A stretch of 64,000 nt of DNA, from contig CM077644.1 in assembly GCA_039707465.1 (NCBI GenBank), forward strand, positions 139,732,962 through 139,796,961, written 5' to 3'. Shown in pieces: positions 52,207-64,000 of this stretch (its first letter is position 1; each line of letters starts with the position of its first letter). A program made the translations under genes and the position numbers. The notes under the pieces are model-generated. The model made no database searches and had not been told where the DNA came from. It saw only the letters and a list, made by a program, of their open reading frames with translations. The DNA comes from Rhabdophis nuchalis (lineage: Eukaryota > Chordata > Lepidosauria > Squamata > Natricidae).

Positions 52207-52474
52207 ACCAAGTATTCCAGCCAAAGAGAACTTAATGAGGATAACCTTGTTTAACATTTCAGAATATTAACATTTTGAGGCCAGGTGGATCTTGATGGTT
52301 TTATACAGTATGCTATTTTGCAATAGGAGGATGGTGCTGATCACCTTTGTGATCAGATGCAGGTTAGCCATTATCTTTCAAAAAATTTCCTTATAAAAAG
52401 ATGTGTTCATTACTTTCTTATGCCATGCTCCTACTTTTGGGGAACACCAAATTAAATTGGTGTTAAAATAGCGA

Positions 52475-53665
52475 GGGGGAAAAAGTATTTGAGAACGGTG
52501 CAGAATCAGCCCAGAACTACAAAGGAGGATCTTGTCAATGATCTCAAGGCAGTTGGGACCATAGTCACCAAGAAAACATACTACGCTGTGAAGGACTAAA
52601 ATCCTGCAGTACCTGTACGTTTCCCCTACTCAAGAAAGCACATGTACAGGCCTGTCTGAAGTTTGCCAATGAACATCTGAATGATTCAGAGGAGACCTGG
52701 GTGAAAGTGTTGTGGTCAGATGAGAACAAAATCAAGCTTTTTGGCATCAACTCAATTTGCCATGTTTGGAGGAGGAGGAATGCTGCCTATGACGCGAAGA
52801 ACACCGTCCCCACCGTCAAACATGGAGGTGGAAACATTATGTTTTGGGGGTGTTTTTCTGCTAAGGGAACAGGGCAGGTTCACTGCATCAAAGGGACAAT
52901 CAACGGGACCAGGTACTGTCATATCTGGGGTGAAAACCTCCTTCCCTTAGCCAGGGCTTTGAAAATGGGTCCTGGATGGGTATTCCAGCATGACAGTGAC
53001 CCACAACACACGGCCAAGGCAACAAAGGAGTGGCTCAAGAAGAAGCACGTTAAGGTCCTGGAGTGGCCTAGCCAGTCTCTAGACCCATAGAAAATGTGGA
53101 GGAAGCTGAATGTTCGATCTGCCAAACATCGAAACCTTAATGACCTGGAGAGGATCTGCAAAGGGGAGAGGGACAAAATTCCTCCTGGTGGCCAACTACA
53201 AGAAACTTCTGACCTCTGTGATTGCCAACAAGGGTTTTGCCCCCAAGTACTAAGTCAGCGGTTCTCAACCTGTGGGTCACGATCCCTTTGGGGGTCAAAC
53301 GACCCTTTCATAGGGTTTGCCTAAGACCATCGAAAAACACATATTTTTGATGGTCTTAGGAACCGAGACACCAATTTTATGGTTGGGGGTCACCACAACA
53401 TGTATTAAAGGGTCGCAGCATTGGGAAGATTGAGAACCACTGTACTAAATCATGTTTTGCAAAGGGGTCAAATACTTATTTCACTCATTAAAATGAAAAT
53501 CAATTTATAACTTTTTTGAAATGCATTTTTCTGATTTTTTGTTGTTGTTATTCTGTTGCCTGCTGTTAAAATAAACCTACCATTAAAATTACAGACTGAT
53601 CATTTCTTTGCAATGAGCAAAAGTACAAAATCAGCGGGGGATCAAATACTTTTTTCTCTCTCAGT
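52475..53665 (+). mobile_element. Tc1-like DNA transposon, inactivated
   Basis: The right end GGGGGATCAAATACTTTTTTC and left GGGGGAAAAAGTATTTGAG are inverted termini. The transposase frame (52595 to about 53250) includes [53 protein letters not shown] and the [10 protein letters not shown] block. A stop follows SLDP where the family reads DLNPIEN, removing the third catalytic acidic residue from the open frame. A SPIN-like hAT copy interrupts the 3' part at 53256-53442. Confidence 0.92.
53256..53442. mobile_element. SPIN-like non-autonomous hAT transposon
   Basis: It starts CAGCGGTTCTCAACCTGTGG and ends GATTGAGAACCACTG. Inside are CCTTTGGGGGTCAAACGACC, TGCCTAAGACCATCGAAAA, TGGTCTTAGGAACCGAGACA and GGGGGTCACCACAACATG, all diagnostic of SPIN as I know it. 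The flanks are TACTAAGT (53248-53255) and TACTAAAT (53443-53450), an 8-bp target duplication with one mutation. It is 187 bp, with no transposase. SPIN elements are known for horizontal transfer among tetrapods, including squamates. Confidence 0.9.
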
Positions 53666-53867
53666 TCCCATACCGTGCAGCCTGGTCCAAGAATCCCAGA
53701 GTGTAGAATAAATAGCAGATCATCCTGGTTAAAATCTTATTTGATCTTCAGTGCAAAATACGTAAAGTGGTATATTAATAACTATTAATTACATGTTCAG
53801 CCAAGGAGTATAGAATACCGTAGTATACAGATGTTTGCCAACCTTCATTTTTATCCTTAGGTAAGTG
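53666..53867. other. Short unique spacer
   Basis: Nothing recognised. Confidence 0.4.
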
Positions 53868-54102
53868 TTATCTGAGAGAACATAGCTGGCCTGTGCAGCG
53901 AGCGTAATGGCGAGTATCAATGGACAGTCCAATTTCTTCTGTTTCTTTAGTCAGACAATTGGATATAAAAGCTATCTGTAGAGCTCCTGCATAATGTAAC
54001 TTGGCATTGTACCTAAATGGCATACATGGCTGTCTTGATGAGGAGCAAGTTCCTGTCGGTTGTAAGAAAGACTGCATGTAATTCAGAGTGTTCTTTGTCT
54101 TC
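53868..54102 (-). CDS. Unidentified open segment, possible terminal exon
   Basis: On the minus strand an open stretch begins after a pyrimidine-rich AATCCCTTCCTGAAG that could be an acceptor. It reads KNTLNYMQSFLQPTGTCSSS, MPFRYNAKLHYAGALQIAFI, and ETEEIGLSIDTRHYARCTGQ before TAA. The composition looks protein-like rather than repeat-derived and no transposon motif is visible. I do not recognise the protein. It could equally be chance. Confidence 0.3.
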
Positions 54103-55164
54103 AGGAAGGGATTAATGTAACCTTACCCAAATAAGTACATAAGGGAAGTATGCACACTTAATTCAAAAATCCAAATTTCCATGCAATTCGAGGGAAGCAG
54201 TTCTTTGAACTGATAGAAGTTCAAATTCTTCTTTTAAAAATTGTTTTAGCTGATTGATTTGAATTTAAAAATACAGAGAGAAGGCATAGGGGAGAAAGCA
54301 ACTACAGTGAGTTGTGTTATATTTGTGTGTGTGTTTGTGTGTTGCTCTCGAGCTCAGTAATACCAGAGCAGCTGGTTCCACCTGCTGGCTGGAAGACTAA
54401 GGGTCAGCGAAGGTGTGGTGAGCTGAGGCGTGTGAGGAACCGGCAACTCCCGCGTGCTGATAAGCAGACCCGTTGGTCCGAGTGGCTGGAGAGGGGGCGC
54501 CGCTAATGGCTGCCCCTCAACTGTGACTAAGCCTTTTTGGAAGGGGAGTCAGAGTCTATATTGCAGCAAGCGGCAGAGTGCATTGGATTTACTGACCCTG
54601 AACTTGCCATCTCAACGTGGCTTAAAACACGTGAAGAGTAGCTGAAAAAAGGAAGGCTAACTTTTCTCTACAGAATTGATTGGAAACGAAGAAGTTAGGT
54701 CGGATTATAACTGTAAGAAATGTGAGACTGGCTGTTTCTCCTATTTGCCTCCTGTTATCCTCCTCGGCAGGAGAATAGTCCCTCCGGTGATGGACTATTT
54801 AACCCTCTGTTGACTTATTCCAGCTTCTTGGATTGCTCTTTTTCTCCTTTCGCCTCATACTTCTCCAGTTAGGTGTATCAGGGATTTTGAATTAGCAACA
54901 CGGTGCCTTCAATTATTGCAATACTTTAGGTTAATAGAATGAATTGAGTTACATAAAATGTGATTATTGTTTATTAATTGATTAACATCAGCAAAACCAG
55001 GGATTACTATTTATTTACTGATGTAGTATTTGATAATTAATATTTACCCACCCGATCATTGATAAAAGAATTAACTAACAATTAATGAAGATTGAATAGT
55101 TTAACAATAATAATCCAATCTGATCTGATTTGACTTTAATTTGATTAATTAATAATTAAATAAT

Positions 55165-55272
<108 letters not shown>

Positions 55273-55609
55273 ATATTGTGGGAAGGGATAACAGACGTAG
55301 TTTAATTGACTTGTTTGGAAGGTGGATATTGTATACCAAGCTGGAAGTTTTGGCATTATATAGAACTACTAGTAAACATGTCTAGCACAACGATAACCAC
55401 AACCATCAAGCAGGGAAAAGAACTGTCCCACTTTCAGCAGGCCCTCCCCCAACCCCTCCCCCAATCCCCAACAGCAACAAAGAACATGGACGACCAGTCC
55501 TCTGTAGGAAAGGCCCCCTCCCTCTCAAGCCTGCAAGGGATGCTCCAAGCCGTGCAGGAGGTCATGGTAAAAAACCAGGACAATATATCAAAAAACTTTT
55601 AACTTCAAC

Positions 55610-56085
55610 TTTAACCTTTATTAAATTTCTATCCCACCCTATCTCCCACAAAGGGACTCAGGGCGGCGCACAGGAACTTAAAATCCAAAAATACAAACAA
55701 TAAAAATTCTACAAAATTTAAAACTACAATTAAACAGTTTAACCCGTGCTAAAAAGAGAAAACAATTAATTTAAAACCCAGCTCTAATAAAATATGGTTG
55801 TAGCAGCTATGCCAGGCCGGCCATATGGAAGAAATAGGTTTTTAAAGTCCGGCGGAAGAGGCGAAGGTCGGTGATAGTCCGGAGGTCTGGGGGAAGGTCA
55901 TTCCAAAGGGCGGGACCTGCCACAGAGAAGGCTCTTCCCCTGGGCGTCACCAGCTGGCATTGTCCAGCGGACAGCACCCTAAGGAGGCCCTCCCTGTGGG
56001 AGCGGACAGGTCGAGTGGAGGTATGCGGTAGAAGGCGGTCCTACAAGTAACCAGGCCCACTGCCATGGAGCGCTTTAAAGATGGT
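55610..56085 (-). mobile_element. L2-type LINE 3' end inside L1 ORF1
   Basis: TTTCTATCCCACCCTATCTC and GGGACTCAGGGCGGCGCACA mark the reversed 3' UTR. Degenerate ORF C-terminal sequence follows up to ATGGAGCGCTTTAAAGATGG. It interrupts the L1 coiled-coil region. Confidence 0.88.
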
Positions 56086-57069
56086 TGAAGACCATTGGTG
56101 AAAAAAGATTGAAGATCTCATGGTGGATATAAAAGAAGAGATGGGGGTGGTAAGGGGAGATATTAAAGAACTTAATGAAAGACTAGAGGAAGTTCGAGGT
56201 GGTGTGGCAAGGCATGAAGGAAGACTGCATGTTATGGAGACCAGAATGGATAGATGTGAAGGAAGGTTGGATGGTCAGGAAAGGGAAAGATTAGAAAGAT
56301 TAGTAAATAGAGACATGGAAGAGGAAATCATGTTTCTAGAGCTAGAAAGATCCTCCTTCTTTTTAAGGGTGCAGGATGTGATAGAGGGAAAAGGAGAAGA
56401 TTTGAAAGAAATCATGGGAGATATTCCTGAAATCCTGGACAAAGAAAAGACCCTGGTTCTTGGTGATATCGATGAAGTATTCCAGGTTTTTACTAATTAT
56501 GCAAAGAGGTACAACCACCCATGGGAAATCCATATTAGGTTTAGTAAGAAAGCAGTGTGGGAAGAGATTTAGTAGTATTTAAGGGGAAACAGATTGGTAT
56601 TTTGAGACAAGTTCCAAGACGGGTAAGGGAAATTCGAAGGAAATATCACCCTTTGACTTCACAAATGAGAAGGAACGGGATTTGGTACCGGTGGCTACTT
56701 CCGGAGGGTTTGTTGTTTACATGGAATGATAGGAAGGTGAAAATACAAAACTTGTCAGATGCCCAGAAATTTTATGAGCACCATTTCAGGACAATGGAAG
56801 TGGAGCCGGAATTAGAGGACGAGGATAAGGATGGAAATCTAGAAGAATCGCAGGAAGTAGTAGGGCCGGGGGGCCAAGAGGAAATTAAAGAGAGGGAAAG
56901 GATTTCGGAGGAAATAGGGGGGGGGGCAAAGAATTGTCCCCGAGGAAAACTAGACAGGCCAAGAAGAAGGAATTAGGGGTATAAAAGGGGAAAGGGACAT
57001 AGGTGGTGATGGGGGAAGAGTTATATTTTATTTCATTAAATGTTAATGGTTTAAATATTCCTTCTAAAA

Positions 57070-57433
57070 CAGGGGTCCCCAACCTTTTTTGCACCAGGGA
57101 CCGGTTTCATTTTAAAGTAAATTCTGTGGACCGGCTGGCGTAGAGGAGTGGGGGGGGGGAACAGGCAGCGCATGCGCATGTGGTGGTGGGGGAGTCGGCT
57201 TACTCGGCCCTGCAGGGCAGTGGTGGGCAAACTCATTAATCAAGAGAGCCAAATATCAACAGTACCACAATTGAAATTTCTTTTGAGAGCCAAAAGGTGT
57301 GGCCTGTTTTGTGGGAGTGGCTCAGCGGTCATGTGACCAGATGGGTGTGGCCAACTTGGAAAATGTGGTGAAACTCACTTAACGACGGTCCTGCTTAGCA
57401 ACCAAAATTTTGGGCTCAATTATGGTCATAAGT

Positions 57434-57509
<76 letters not shown>

Positions 57510-58238
57510 ATCTCTCCCACTTTCTTTTTCTTTCTATTTTTTCTCTTTCTTTTTCTTTTTGTCTCTCTCTCTGTCTATCTCTCTTTATCTGTCTCTCTCC
57601 TCCCTCCACCCATCTGTCATTCTGTGTGTGTGTGTCTGTCTGTCCCTCTCTCTCCCTCTCTCTCTCTGTCTCTTTCTGTTTGTCTCTTCCTCCCTCCCCC
57701 TCTGTCTCCCTCTGCATGTCCGTATCTCCCTCCCTCCCCCCCACCCTCGGAAGCAGCGGAAAGCCCGGTACGCCGGCCGGGGAGGACACGGCTGCCTCCT
57801 CCTCCCGCAGCGAGCGGGCGGAGGGAGCACCTGAGGCTGCGGCTACCAAGCGCCGCCGAGGTCATCCAGGTGCCACATGCCCACCTCCCTCCCAGCCCCG
57901 TGCGGTGGCTAGCCCCGGAAAGCACGCCTCGATGACCTCTGCAGGCTCGCTCACTCCAGGAGGAGGCAGCTGCAGCCCCCCCAGCCGACATGCCAGGCCC
58001 TCCGCTGCCTCTGGGGGGGGAAGGGAGGGAGAGAGGAAAAGCCGCACCTGAGGGGCCAAAGTGCCGACCACTGCTCTAGGGCCTCGAACGGCCGCGCCTG
58101 CGCTCTCCTGCATCCAGTGTGCGCGCTCTGCCCAGGGGGCTGCCTCCTCCTCACTCCTCCTCCTCTCCGGCCCCACGGCCCGGTTCCTATCAAGCCACGG
58201 ACTGGCACCGTCCGTGGCCCGGGGATTAGGGACCCCTG
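57070..58238. mobile_element. hAT element with a second hAT nested inside
   Basis: The outer ends are CAGGGGTCCCCAACC and GGGATTAGGGACCCCTG. Subterminal parts read GCACCAGGGACCGGTTTCAT and GGACTGGCACCGTCCGTGGC. The 8-bp flanks are TTCTAAAA and ATCTAGAG, only 5 of 8 identical though both fit the TCTAGA-like hAT preference. The nested element occupies 57218-58073. Confidence 0.85.
57218..58073 (+). mobile_element. Nested (TTTC)n-type hAT-like element
   Basis: The left CAGTGGTGGGCAAACTCATT and right AAGTGCCGACCACTG ends match the family of 23688-25055. The flanks CTGCAGGG and CTCTAGGG agree at 6 of 8 bases. It contains a (TTTC)n array (57432-57509) and a GC-rich right part, with no transposase. 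Confidence 0.85.
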
Positions 58239-59171
58239 ATCTAGAGGATTCTCAGTGGAAGCTAAAGGAGTTAAAGGAACTTGGTGGAGTTCGGTGTGTA
58301 CATTCCAATAAAAATTGTTAAATGGAGTAGAGATGTGATGGTTTGTGACTGCCTTCAAGGTTTGGAGCTCAGTGATGATAACATTACTGTCTCCCAAATG
58401 GGTAGCCAGTTATTCCTCCTAACCAGTTAATTTAATATCTGTATTTGTACATTGCTTTATTATGCCCCTTTTCCAAAGGGGCAGATGCCTCTTACTGCTA
58501 TTTATATAACATTTCTTGCATTCTTAAGAGTACAGTACAACTGCCTAATAGAGGAGGGAAGGGTGATAAGTCGTAGAATTTACCATTTTAAAATTTAACT
58601 TTCAACAATCACAAGCTAGAAAAAATGCCAGCTAAAGATCACAAGAGACCAGAGGGGCAGAGGAATAGAAAAAAAGAGCAAGAGCAAAAAAGTTTTTTTT
58701 TAAAAAGTTAACCTCCGTGGTACTGACTACATCAGAGTCATAGCTAAAATCTTCAGACATCCCAAAGCAGTTATGTTCAGTAATTACTTAGAAATCATAA
58801 TGAAGGCCTGGCGTGACTTGAAACTTATGAACAGGTTACCTACACGTGTAGGTCAAGTATGATTGCAAAGAAGGTTGCCTGATATGTTTGCTACCTTGAG
58901 TTATTTGCAAAAATAATAAAGGTGGGAATAAATAAAAATATAATTCTTCATTGAAAATAGAGGTCTTCTTAATCATGACACAACTCTTTGCTAGGATTAG
59001 AAATATGGTAGAAAAAACCAGAAATACAACAAAATTAGGTTTCTTAAAAGACCATTTAGTTATTAGTGACTGGGAACCTCTTAGACTTTTTTGCTGAAAA
59101 AATAAAAACTGTATTGGAGATTTATGGATTTGATTATTAGAAAGGGGAGATCATGGAAAGGATATCACATT
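58239..59171. other. Unique DNA
   Basis: It does not continue the L1 ORF2 interrupted on the other side of the hAT. No gene or repeat recognised. Confidence 0.45.
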
Positions 59172-60141
59172 GTGACATCCTGGATGGGAAGTAACAGACT
59201 CGGGCTCAACCCGGCCAAGACCGAGTGGCTGTGGTTTCCGGCCGCCCGATTCAACCAGTTGACTCCATCACTGGCCATAGGGGGCGAACACCTTGCCCCT
59301 GTGGACGGGGCGCGCACCTTGGGTGTCCTCCTGGATACCCGGCTGTCCATGGAAGATCAAGTGACAGCCGTGGCCAGGAGGGCGTTTTACCAGGTCCGCC
59401 TGGTATGCCAGTTGCGTCCCCTATTGGATCGGGATGCCCTTTGCACAGTCACTCATGCCCTCGTGACATCCCGACTGGACTATTGTAACTCTCTCTACAT
59501 GGGGCTCCCCTTGAGGTGCACCCGAAGACTTCAGCTGGTCCAGAATGCAGCCGCGCGAGCAATAATGGGGACCGCAAGGTACACCCATGTAACACCTCTC
59601 TTGCGCGAGCTGCACTGGCTGCCTGTCGTCTTTCGGGTGCGCTTCAAGGTGTTAGTTATCATCTTTAAAGCGCTCCATGGCTCGGGACCTAGTAATCTGC
59701 GGGATCGGATCCTGCCCCATACTTCCTCACGGCCGATTCGCTCCCACAGAGAGGGACTTCTCCGGGTGCCGTCGACTAGACTTTGTCAGCGGGCGACGCC
59801 CAGGGGAAGGGCCTTCTCTGTGGCAGGCCCAGCCCTCTGGAACGACCCCCCCCCCGACATTAGAACAACCACGGACCTCCGCTCCTTCCGTCAGAAATTA
59901 AAAACATACTTTTTCTGCTTGGCCGGCCTTGGTTAGTCTCTACCTTGCAGGGTTCAGGGAACATTAGTTTTAAAATGGGGATTTTAGTGCAGGGACAATT
60001 AAATTTAATTTGTTTTTATTGATTGTATTTATTCCTGTATATATTTTTTATGTGTTTTAATTTTTCCCTGTACACCGCTCCGAGTCCCCTTGGGGAGAGG
60101 ACGCGGTATATAAAAATAAAATATTATTATTATTATTATTA
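59172..60141 (+). mobile_element. 5'-truncated L2-type LINE
   Basis: The frame to 59936 starts after the catalytic box with LNPAKTEWLWFPAARFNQLT. It continues through RLDYCNSLYMGLPLRCTRRL, ELHWLPVVFRVRFKVL and RGRAFSVAGPALWND, to LAGLG and a stop. The 3' UTR with CACCGCTCCGAGTCCCCTTG ends in (TTA)n at about 60121-60141. The frame has no stops, so it is fairly young, but RT and endonuclease are missing. Confidence 0.93.
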
Positions 60142-60690
60142 TTGTGAACTTAAGAGAGGGTAAAATGTAAAATATAACTGCTGTTATTTTTATTTTCTGT
60201 ATTTTTCTTTCTTTTTTTCTGTACTTCACTTCTAAATTTAATTTAATTTAATTTAATAGAATACTTATTTAATAAAAATGTTTTAAAAAGAAATAGGAAT
60301 AGGTTTCTCAAAAGACTGAGTTCCAAGAAAACTGCAGGATCATGTCCAGGCAGTCACTAGGCGTCAACACAACACTGATTCAAAGCAAGATACCAGGCAG
60401 GCATGATGAAAAAAAAATGCTAAAGTTATTCTTCCCTTTTTTTCTTTTTGGCAGAAATGACCTCCAAGGCAATTAAATTCTGCATTAGATGCCTTCTACA
60501 TTGTCAATTATTTACTCCCCCCCACACACACATTTATAATTGGGAGGACACATGGAATTTTAAAACTTTCTCATGGTTTTACAATGTCAGCAAACTGTTT
60601 ATCAAATTTGATATTTATTATTCACGAAAAACACAAATCTTGTGTTTTTACTTCCAGAATCCAAATGCTCACTTTGTAATCTCTTTCCGG
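60142..60690. other. Spacer between two L2 copies
   Basis: AT-rich, with TTTAATTTAA runs near 60237-60256. Nothing coding was recognised. Confidence 0.45.
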
Positions 60691-61098
60691 TAATAATAAT
60701 AATAATAATAATTTAATTTATAACCCGCTCTCTCTCCCAGAAGGGACTCGAGGCGGGGCACAGGGAATTTAAAATACATATAAAATACAAACAGTATACA
60801 ATAATAAAATGAGATTAAACTAACTAACCCTGCGCTAAAATCCCATATTAAAACTAACCCCAATCTAAAAAGAGACTACCCTAGGCCGGCCAAGCGAAAC
60901 AGATGTGTCTTTAATTTTAGGCGGAAGGAGCGGAGGTCTGTGGTTGTCCTGATATGGGGGGGGGGGGGAGGTCGTTCCAGAGGGCTGGGCCCGCCACAGA
61001 GAAGGCCCTTCCCCTGGGCGTCACCCGCTGACAAAGTCTAGTGGACGGCACCCGGAGAAGTCCCTCTCTGTGGGAGCGAATTGGCCGTGAGGATGTAT
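60691..61098 (-). mobile_element. L2-type LINE 3' end
   Basis: Same subfamily as 14765-15436. It has a (TTA)n tail (60691-60711), the AAGGGACTCGAGGCGGGGCA 3' UTR, and SHREGLLRVPSTRLCQRVTP and RGRAFSVAGPALWNDLPP. It is truncated 5' at about 61098. A G run at 60956-60968 adds a frameshift. Confidence 0.9.
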
Positions 61099-62173
61099 AA
61101 ATGACGGGACTCCAGATAGGCAGGCTGATTTTAATTCTTCGCTCATCTTCATTGCCACCATCAGGATCATACTCAGGCTTGCAGGTTGCGCAGACTGTGG
61201 AGGCCCATCTCACATGAGTAGATGAGAGGTAGCAGGGAAACCAACTCGAAGTATGTTCATTCTTCCAGAACAGACGACAACAGCAGAAATCTTAACTAAT
61301 TGATAACCAATAGCTTTGTTATGCATCTGGGCAGGAAACAGGGTCAGGGCTACAGCTAGGAAGTTTAAGGCCACCCACCAGTATTGCAGCCCTCCTGTGG
61401 CAGGTCAAAGAGGTCTCAGAATATAACATTTCCTCCACAAGGGTTTTTCTCCACAAAATGTGTCTCTCTTGTTTGCATATGAAAATGTATGTATCATTAA
61501 ATCCACTGCTATAGGAAGTGTATAGCTGTTTCAGCTTGCCCAAGTTCATGCAATATGAATAGCATTTGCATTTCCTAATTCCATACAGTTCTGCAGGAAC
61601 AGAATGCATCAGTCATCCCACTAGTTCAGTCCACAGTGGGAAGGAAGGGGGGGGGGGAATTAAAAATTGACAAGTCTGAGCTACAGGTAGTGCAATAAAA
61701 CCGCTTACTCATGCGTAACTATTCAGGATTGTGGAAGGGAACAGGCCTGCACAAGTTTCAGCTATTTTAATACTTTAGCTGAGTTTAAGAATCAGCAGCC
61801 TATTCCCAAAGTGAGCGATCATAACTATTCACATATTTTACAGGAATGTAACACAAAAATATTGGTTAAATTTATGCAAGTTGAAAAGCAATGCTTTTTG
61901 AAATGGATTCTAGAAAGGATAAAGTAAAGGCCTGTGCCAAATGTATTTCCCTAATGAAGCCAAACTCCAGGATTAACAAAGGATTCTTCATAATTGTAAT
62001 TCTAGGTAAAGTAAGGCATTTTCATATGGCAGGTGCATCATGGAGCCTGCAAATGTGTTGTGGGTGTACTGCAAAATGTGGATTTTAACCTTAGGAAAGC
62101 CTCCTTTTGTATTTACAACCTCAATCCCAATATTGTCACACAAGAGAAGAAATTGTTTGAGACAGTGATGACT
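61099..62173. other. GAPDH downstream flank
   Basis: Mostly unrecognised. On the minus strand 61100-61213 reads ASTVCATCKPEYDPDGGNED then ERRIKISLPIWSPVIY, open into the L2. I cannot assign it; it may be a degraded element or a lost exon. Confidence 0.35.
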
Positions 62174-62179
62174 TTTATT
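62174..62179 (-). terminator. GAPDH polyadenylation signal
   Basis: AATAAA on the minus strand, 130 bp beyond the GAPDH stop, followed by AGTCATCACTGTCTC. The spacing fits a short housekeeping-gene 3' UTR. Confidence 0.65.
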
Positions 62180-62308
62180 AAGAGGGGAGATGTTACTGAA
62201 ACATTCACGTTTCTTCCAGCCTCTCTACTTCCTCAGAGGCAGATGGAACAAAGTGCCTCTAACTGCAAAATACAGAGCCAAGTTGTAAGAAAAAGAAAAC
62301 TGTAGTCT

Positions 62309-64000
<1,692 letters not shown>

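Noticed and set aside
53868..54077. Possible upstream or downstream partner exon for the 41378-41500 segment
   Set aside because: It carries a stop codon and lies upstream on the minus strand, so it cannot precede that exon in one transcript.

Overview
The window is vertebrate nuclear DNA, most likely from a squamate reptile. It has intron-split vertebrate gene fragments in a background of L1, L2 and CR1 LINEs, hAT and Tc1 DNA transposons, (TTTC)n-type microsatellites and a SPIN-like hAT element. There are no bacterial-type operons and no long host ORFs. The species call is inferred from repeat content only.

Host genes seen by homology: the last coding exon of a 3beta-hydroxysteroid dehydrogenase (minus, 5.2-6.0 kb); the last three coding exons of the GH47 mannosidase MAN1A2 (plus, 35.8-40.5 kb); and the 3' six exons of an intron-containing GAPDH (minus, 62.3-64.0 kb, running off the right edge). 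Upstream exons of HSD3B and MAN1A2 were not found.

The main discovery is an unrecognised nine-exon minus-strand gene present in two copies (16314-18109 and 47593-49388). No exon is longer than 141 bp, so no long ORF reveals it. All eight introns have GT-AG borders and all phases agree, giving a 210-residue protein with a basic, Cys-containing N-terminus and an acidic Ser/Glu-rich C-terminus. An in-frame stop lies just before a good start context. The two copies keep every splice site and differ at five coding positions by eye, three of them synonymous.

Layout: duplicated block A1 (1-3944), MITE-like repeat, HSD3B exon, L1 flanked by a ~320-bp direct repeat (6.3-8.4 kb), minus-strand LTR carrying an L2 (8.9-9.9 kb), AT-rich ERV-like or unique DNA (10-13.8 kb), duplicated block B1 with novel gene copy 1 (13.85-18.77 kb), a nested transposon complex (18.8-27.9 kb), unique DNA, block A2 (29.7-33.9 kb), MAN1A2 3' end with an L2 in its last intron, unique DNA, block B2 with novel gene copy 2 (45.5-50.05 kb), CR1 pieces, a solo LTR, a Tc1 with SPIN inside, a broken L1 with L2 and nested hATs (54.3-58.2 kb), L2 copies, and GAPDH.

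Blocks A and B are each duplicated at about 30-31 kb spacing, but the DNA between them is unrelated (HSD3B in one interval, MAN1A2 in the other). Several insertions are present in only one copy, which dates them after the duplication.
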